A DNA stretch of 8,964 bases. It comes from an uncultured Bacteroides sp. Lineage in GTDB: Bacteria > Bacteroidota > Bacteroidia > Bacteroidales > Bacteroidaceae. The stretch lies in assembly GCA_905197435.1 (NCBI GenBank), contig CAJJYX010000136.1, positions 1-8,964 on the forward strand, read 5' to 3'. A program made the translations under genes and the position numbers. Numbering within the stretch: position 1 is the stretch's first letter; each line of letters starts with the position of its first letter. Shown here in pieces: positions 5,435 through 8,964 of the stretch. The notes beneath the pieces are model-generated. The model did no database searches and was not told the DNA's origin. It saw nothing but the letters and a program-made list of their open reading frames with translations.

Positions 5435-6889
5435 ATGAAAATAGATAACCTCGAAATATTGAACGGACTGATTGCCGGAGCCGAAGGCGGGACAGTTGAG
5501 TTCAAAGAAACTACCGGGCAGTTGGAGCGTGGAATGGAAACTCTTTGTGCCTTCCTGAACGGTACGGGCGGCACGGTGCTGTTCGGTGTAACCGACAAGG
5601 GAAAGATTATCGGTCAGGAAGTGAGCGACAAGACGAAGCGCGATATTGCGGAAACCATCAGACGAATCGAGCCGTTTGCGACCATTGATATATCCTATAC
5701 AGACATTCCGGGAACGAACAAAAGTGTTATAGCTTTATCAGCGGAAGAACAACGATATATGCGCCCGTTCACCTATAAGGGGAGGGCTTATCAACGGATA
5801 GAGAGCGTTACATCTGCCATGCCGCAGGGTATATACAACCTGTTGGTTATGCAGCGAGGCGGAACCTATGCTTGGGATTCCATGCAAAATCCCAGCTTGA
5901 AAATATCCGACCTTGACGAAACGGCAATCTTGGGCGCAGTACGTGGAGGAATCAGAGGCGGACGTTTGCCGGAAGGTTCTATGCAGGAGGATGTCCGAAC
6001 CATCCTTGAAAAATTTGACTTGTTGAATGATGGAAAGCTGAACAATGCTTCCGTTGTCCTATTCGGACGGAACTTCTACCATTATCCCCAATGTCTGCTC
6101 CGTTTAGCCCGGTTCAAAGGAACGACAAAAGATGAATTTTTAGATAATCAGCGTGTGACAGGCAATATATTCAACTTGCTGGATGCTGCAATGGCATTTT
6201 TCTTCAAGCATTTGTCCCTTTCCGGTAAAATTGAAGGTTTGTACAGAGAAGAGGAACTGAATGTGCCATATAAGGCATTGAGAGAATGTTGCATAAATGC
6301 TTTTGCACATCGTGTTTACCATCGCCCCGGCAGTTCAGTCGGGATTGCTATCTATGATGACCGCGTGGAGATTGAAAACAGCGGAACATTTCCGCCTGAT
6401 ATTACCATTGAGAAACTGTTGGGTGGCCACAATTCCGAACCACAAAATCTGATAGTAGCCAATGTGCTGTACAAAAGTGCAGTATTGGAGAGTTGGGGAC
6501 GTGGCATAGCCCTTATGGTAAACGAATGTCGCCGTGTCGGTATTCCGGATCCGGAGTTTCATACCGACGGCAATGCTGTATGGATTGTGTTTCATTATAC
6601 AAGAACTACAGTAGGACAAGACCCCACAGCAACCCCACAGCAACCCTATAGTAACCCCACAGTAACCCCACAGTTAGGAAAACTGTTGTCTGCTATTGGG
6701 AACAACACTCTCTCTGCTAAAGAAATCATGGAGAAAACGGGAATGAAAGATAAAAGGAATTTCTTAAAGAACTATATCCATCCGGCAATAAATTCCGGTT
6801 TGGTCCTTTCACTTTATCCCATAGGCTCCAAGAGTCCGCAACAGAAATACTATCTTACTGATAAAGGTAAAGGTTTCCTGCAACAATAA
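5435..6889 (+). CDS. AlbA_2 / HATPase_c_4 / winged-helix protein
   Basis: 484 aa. N-terminal AlbA_2 (Schlafen-type, also called AAA_4) domain at about 15-130: GGTVEFKETT (18-27) and AFLNGTGGTVLFGVTDKG (39-56), a nucleic-acid- or nucleotide-binding fold. GHKL-like HATPase_c_4 domain at about 278-375: ALRECCINAFAHR (281-293, with N288 and H292), YDDRVEIENSG (307-317) and ESWGRGI (352-358). A Pro/Thr/Gln linker (about 396-413) encoded by an 11-bp tandem repeat leads to a C-terminal winged-helix-like domain at about 418-482 ending YYLTDKGKGFL. Such proteins are widespread, often called putative transcriptional regulators or RecG-related, with functions mostly unproven. It probably binds DNA or RNA in the cytoplasm. 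It has its own promoter candidate and lies 5 nt before the next gene, so they form an operon. It is likely cargo or a regulator of the element; a defence role is possible but not shown. Confidence 0.85.
   Translation: MKIDNLEILNGLIAGAEGGTVEFKETTGQLERGMETLCAFLNGTGGTVLFGVTDKGKIIGQEVSDKTKRDIAETIRRIEPFATIDISYTDIPGTNKSVIALSAEEQRYMRPFTYKGRAYQRIESVTSAMPQGIYNLLVMQRGGTYAWDSMQNPSLKISDLDETAILGAVRGGIRGGRLPEGSMQEDVRTILEKFDLLNDGKLNNASVVLFGRNFYHYPQCLLRLARFKGTTKDEFLDNQRVTGNIFNLLDAAMAFFFKHLSLSGKIEGLYREEELNVPYKALRECCINAFAHRVYHRPGSSVGIAIYDDRVEIENSGTFPPDITIEKLLGGHNSEPQNLIVANVLYKSAVLESWGRGIALMVNECRRVGIPDPEFHTDGNAVWIVFHYTRTTVGQDPTATPQQPYSNPTVTPQLGKLLSAIGNNTLSAKEIMEKTGMKDKRNFLKNYIHPAINSGLVLSLYPIGSKSPQQKYYLTDKGKGFLQQ
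6621..6675 (+). repeat. Five-copy 11-bp tandem repeat inside the AlbA_2 gene
   Basis: Units ACCCCACAGCA, ACCCCACAGCA, ACCCTATAGTA, ACCCCACAGTA and ACCCCACAGTT run head to tail. The period is not a multiple of 3, so each copy is read in a different frame and a copy gain or loss shifts the frame. The two other frames stop at 6675-6677 (TAG) and 6718-6720 (TAA). It encodes the linker DPTATPQQPYSNPTVTPQ. Confidence 0.9.
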
Positions 6890-6894
6890 CGGGT

Positions 6895-7308
6895 ATGGCT
6901 AAAAAGAAGAAACATAAGAATGATGTAAAAACTGATTTACCGATAATCATGGATTATGGTATCGGCAGTATATCCGTTTATGACCCGGCAGACATAATGC
7001 CATACAACGAGCCGCCAATTAGCGAACAAATCCGCTTCAAGAAACTCGGCAAAGAGATGAAATCCGAGTTCAAGTGGCTGGTATCTTCCGTAGTGATTGA
7101 GTATTGGCAAGAAAACCGACAGATACCTTTCGGTGAAGAAATGTCGAAACTCAGAACCAGACTGTTGAGAATGTTTGCCGAAGAATACAGCATACTGCTT
7201 AAAGACGATACAGAACTGAAAAATTATTTGCTGATGCTTGCCATTACCACCATCAACAAGCATCTCAAATCTGAGAATAAAAAGAGGGTGTCAAAACTCT
7301 CTTTTTAA
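6895..7308 (+). CDS. Unrecognised 137-aa protein in an operon with the AlbA_2 gene
   Basis: 137 aa; not recognised. The first ten residues are very basic (MAKKKKHKND). A short predicted-strand segment follows (LPIIMDYGIGSISVYDP, about 15-31), and then a largely helical, charged C-terminal two thirds (about 42-130) with alternating Lys/Glu and Leu. No signal peptide, membrane segment or catalytic motif is visible. The start lies 5 nt after the AlbA_2 stop, so translation is probably coupled. The last codons (KKRVSKLSF) overlap the outer arm of the inverted repeat at 7279-7384. Intact length and tight spacing support a real gene. A DNA-binding or partner protein for its neighbour is a guess only. 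Confidence 0.7.
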   Translation: MAKKKKHKNDVKTDLPIIMDYGIGSISVYDPADIMPYNEPPISEQIRFKKLGKEMKSEFKWLVSSVVIEYWQENRQIPFGEEMSKLRTRLLRMFAEEYSILLKDDTELKNYLLMLAITTINKHLKSENKKRVSKLSF

Positions 7309-7384
7309 CAAAATTACCCTTGCTACAGATATCTGTGACAGGGGTAATTTTCATATTTTGGGTGTTTTGACACATCCCCTTTTT
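7279..7384. repeat. Outer inverted repeat enclosing the bidirectional terminator
   Basis: AAAAAGAGGGTGTCAAAA (7279-7296) is matched by the reverse complement of TTTTGACACATCCCCTTTTT (7365-7384) with a 2-base insertion and one mismatch. The left arm lies in the end of the 137-aa coding region and can alternatively fold with CTCTTTTT (7299-7306) into a shorter hairpin. Together with the inner hairpin this makes nested inverted repeats over 106 bp. Confidence 0.65.
7310..7351. terminator. Bidirectional terminator hairpin between convergent genes
   Basis: AAAATTACCC (7310-7319) pairs perfectly with GGGTAATTTT (7342-7351), and the pairing continues through TTG/CAG and the internal palindrome ACAGATATCTGT (7325-7336). 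A-tracts and T-tracts flank both sides, so it can work in both directions. It starts 2 nt after the 137-aa gene and ends 51 nt before the end of the coupling-protein gene on the other strand. Confidence 0.75.
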
Positions 7385-7402
7385 CATATATAAAGGAATC
7401 TG

Positions 7403-8964
7403 TTATTTCTGCTGCAACAGGTGTTTCAAGTTTTCATCATTTGCGATACGTTCCAGTTCCTCTTGAACAATCTGCTTCACTTCCTCCTTGATGCGCCTGT
7501 AATTCGCCTGAACCGTTTCCTTCATGCGGTCGTTGCCGTCCCCGTCCGTAAAGTCGGTAATGACGGGGATTTTCTTGTAGGCTTTCTCCTCGCGCTTCAC
7601 CTTCTCGGCATCCACGACAATCTCGCAATGGAAAATCTTCTGCTCGATACGCTCGTTGAAGTTGTCGGATACCGAACCGACAAACATACCCTGCGTCAAG
7701 CCGGAAATCTTGCTCGGCGGGATGAGTGAATCCATCTGCGTGTTGATGGAGGTGGAAACATCCTGCCGGTTGATGGAAATGGACTGCCGTTTCTGCAACA
7801 CCTTACCGAAGCGTTCGGAAAGCGTCTTGGCGGTTTCACCCACCACCTGACCGGAAAAGATATTGCCGACGGTGTTCATCACGACCTTCGCTTCTTTATC
7901 ACCGTAGTCGCGCACCAACTGGCTGAAATCCTGAAAGCCCAGACACACGGCAACCTTGTTGCTTCGCGCGGTGGCGATAAGGTTGTCCAACCCCTTGAAA
8001 TAAATCGTGGGCAGCTCGTCGATGATGACCGACGACTTCAGCATCCCTTTCTTGTTGATGAGTTTCACGATACGGGAGTTATACAGACCGAGAGCGGCCC
8101 CGTAGATATTCTGACGGTCGGGATTGTTGCCCACACAGAGTATTTTCGGTTCTTCGGGGTTGTTGATGTCCAGCGTGAACTCGCTGTCCGACATCACCCA
8201 ATAGAGCTGCGGGGAAATCATCCTTGACAAAGGGATTTTCGCGCTTGCTATCTGCCCCATCAACTGCTCCGCAGCCCCTCCGAGCCATGCGTCCATGAAC
8301 GGAGAAAGATAGTTTTCCAATTCCGGGTAAGAGGTCAGTATCGGGAAAATATCCTCATAGCGGCGGTTCAGGAACTCAATCGCATGGGGGAATGTACAAT
8401 ACTTGCCGTTCTGGAAAATTTTGAGATACCAGATAATAGCCGCGAAAAGGATGATGGGCGATTCTACGAAAAAGTCGCCCTGCTTTTGCACCCAACTTTT
8501 ATTTAAGTTGAGCATAATGGTGTACGCACTCTCATAAGCGTCCGTAATATCCTCCATGAAGTCCGGGTGAATGGGATTGCAACGGTGCGAACGTCGCGGG
8601 TCATCGAAGTTTATCACATAAAACTTCGGTTTCACCTTGTAGCCCTCCGGGTGGTTCAGCAGATGGTTGTATGCTATCGTGGACAAGTCGCTGAATTTGA
8701 AGTCGTACACATACATCGAGAAGCCCTTTTCTATCTGCTGCTTGATGAAATTATTTACCACTGCATAGGATTTACCGCTGCCCGGAGTACCCAACACGAT
8801 GGAAGCCCTAAAAGGATTCACGACATTGATCCAGCCATTGTTCCAACGCTTTTTGTAGTAAAACCGTGTCGGAAGATTGACCGAATACTCGCTTTCGATA
8901 AGCCGCGTTTCCTGCATGAAGCTCTCGTTCTCGTTGTTGAACACGTCATCCATGAGGTTGTGTT
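7403..8964 (-). CDS. mobC: MobC/TraG-type conjugative coupling ATPase (5' partial)
   Basis: Membrane-anchored T4SS coupling protein (VirD4/TraG class) that delivers the relaxase-DNA complex to the mating channel. At least 519 codons are in the window. The first ATG is at 8953, but the frame continues open to the edge (His-Asn-Leu before it). Bacteroides members of the family have an extra N-terminal membrane segment, so the true start lies outside. Counting from the ATG at 8953: Walker A GTPGSGKS (55-62), FDDPRRSHRCNP (116-127) typical of this Bacteroides group, Walker B VIIDELP (309-315) with D312/E313, and the conserved GFQDFSQLVRDYG (339-351). The C-terminus is a charged helix ending HLLQQK. 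The gene faces the rte block and shares a bidirectional terminator with it. The symbol follows CTnDOT usage; the same protein is often annotated TraG. Confidence 0.9.
   Translation of the reverse strand, partial: HNLMDDVFNNENESFMQETRLIESEYSVNLPTRFYYKKRWNNGWINVVNPFRASIVLGTPGSGKSYAVVNNFIKQQIEKGFSMYVYDFKFSDLSTIAYNHLLNHPEGYKVKPKFYVINFDDPRRSHRCNPIHPDFMEDITDAYESAYTIMLNLNKSWVQKQGDFFVESPIILFAAIIWYLKIFQNGKYCTFPHAIEFLNRRYEDIFPILTSYPELENYLSPFMDAWLGGAAEQLMGQIASAKIPLSRMISPQLYWVMSDSEFTLDINNPEEPKILCVGNNPDRQNIYGAALGLYNSRIVKLINKKGMLKSSVIIDELPTIYFKGLDNLIATARSNKVAVCLGFQDFSQLVRDYGDKEAKVVMNTVGNIFSGQVVGETAKTLSERFGKVLQKRQSISINRQDVSTSINTQMDSLIPPSKISGLTQGMFVGSVSDNFNERIEQKIFHCEIVVDAEKVKREEKAYKKIPVITDFTDGDGNDRMKETVQANYRRIKEEVKQIVQEELERIANDENLKHLLQQK

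Noticed and set aside
6335..6643. 102-codon minus-strand frame opposite the AlbA_2 gene
   Set aside because: It overlaps the conserved HATPase_c_4 domain on the other strand and shows no independent signals.
7421..7729. 102-codon plus-strand frame opposite the coupling-protein gene
   Set aside because: Antisense shadow of a clearly conserved ATPase.
1..8964. CRISPR array, tRNA, rRNA, IS element or att site
   Set aside because: No regularly spaced repeats with spacers, no cloverleaf or rRNA-like sequence, no transposase or integrase gene, and no repeat pair resembling attachment sites were seen.

Overview
The window looks like the central regulatory block of a CTnDOT-type conjugative transposon (integrative conjugative element) of the Bacteroidales. 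The evidence is the gene set and order: a hybrid sensor kinase of the RteA type, an overlapping sigma-54-type response regulator (RteB), an RteC-family regulator, and, convergent at the right end, the MobC/TraG-type coupling ATPase. Two short intergenic stretches carry the Bacteroides -7 promoter core TAACTTTG, which fits the same host group. Gene names rest on recognising the protein families by reading; no database search was run.

Layout: (1) 1-87, the last codons of an unidentified protein ending in a hydrophobic segment, 21 nt upstream of rteA. In CTnDOT this place is held by tetQ, but this tail does not look like TetQ. (2) 109-3742, rteA and rteB, overlapping by 20 nt. (3) 3743-4034, a non-coding block with a promoter core, a 123-nt rod-like imperfect inverted repeat and an intrinsic-terminator-like hairpin just before the next gene. 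(4) 4035-4448, a short, divergent RibD-C/dihydrofolate-reductase-fold protein. (5) 4449-4694, the control region of rteC: three copies of a 17-bp TGTTCA-N5-TGAACA palindrome, a candidate sigma-54 -24/-12 element, and a perfect 22-bp palindrome. (6) 4695-5306, rteC, then a terminator-like hairpin. (7) 5435-7308, two tightly spaced accessory genes: an AlbA_2/HATPase_c_4/winged-helix protein with an 11-bp tandem repeat in its linker, and an unrecognised 137-aa protein. (8) 7279-7384, nested inverted repeats between convergent genes. (9) 7403-8964 on the minus strand, the C-terminal three quarters or so of the coupling protein.

How it likely works: RteA autophosphorylates and passes phosphate through its receiver and a C-terminal Hpt-like segment to RteB. 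RteB, a sigma-54 activator with an intact GAFTGA loop, then switches on rteC, and RteC activates excision functions elsewhere on the element (known for CTnDOT). The new proposal from this sequence is that the triple 17-bp palindrome is the upstream activating sequence for RteB, acting on the sigma-54-like element before rteC. The other strong unexplained signal is the structured RNA or attenuator candidate between rteB and the reductase-like gene.
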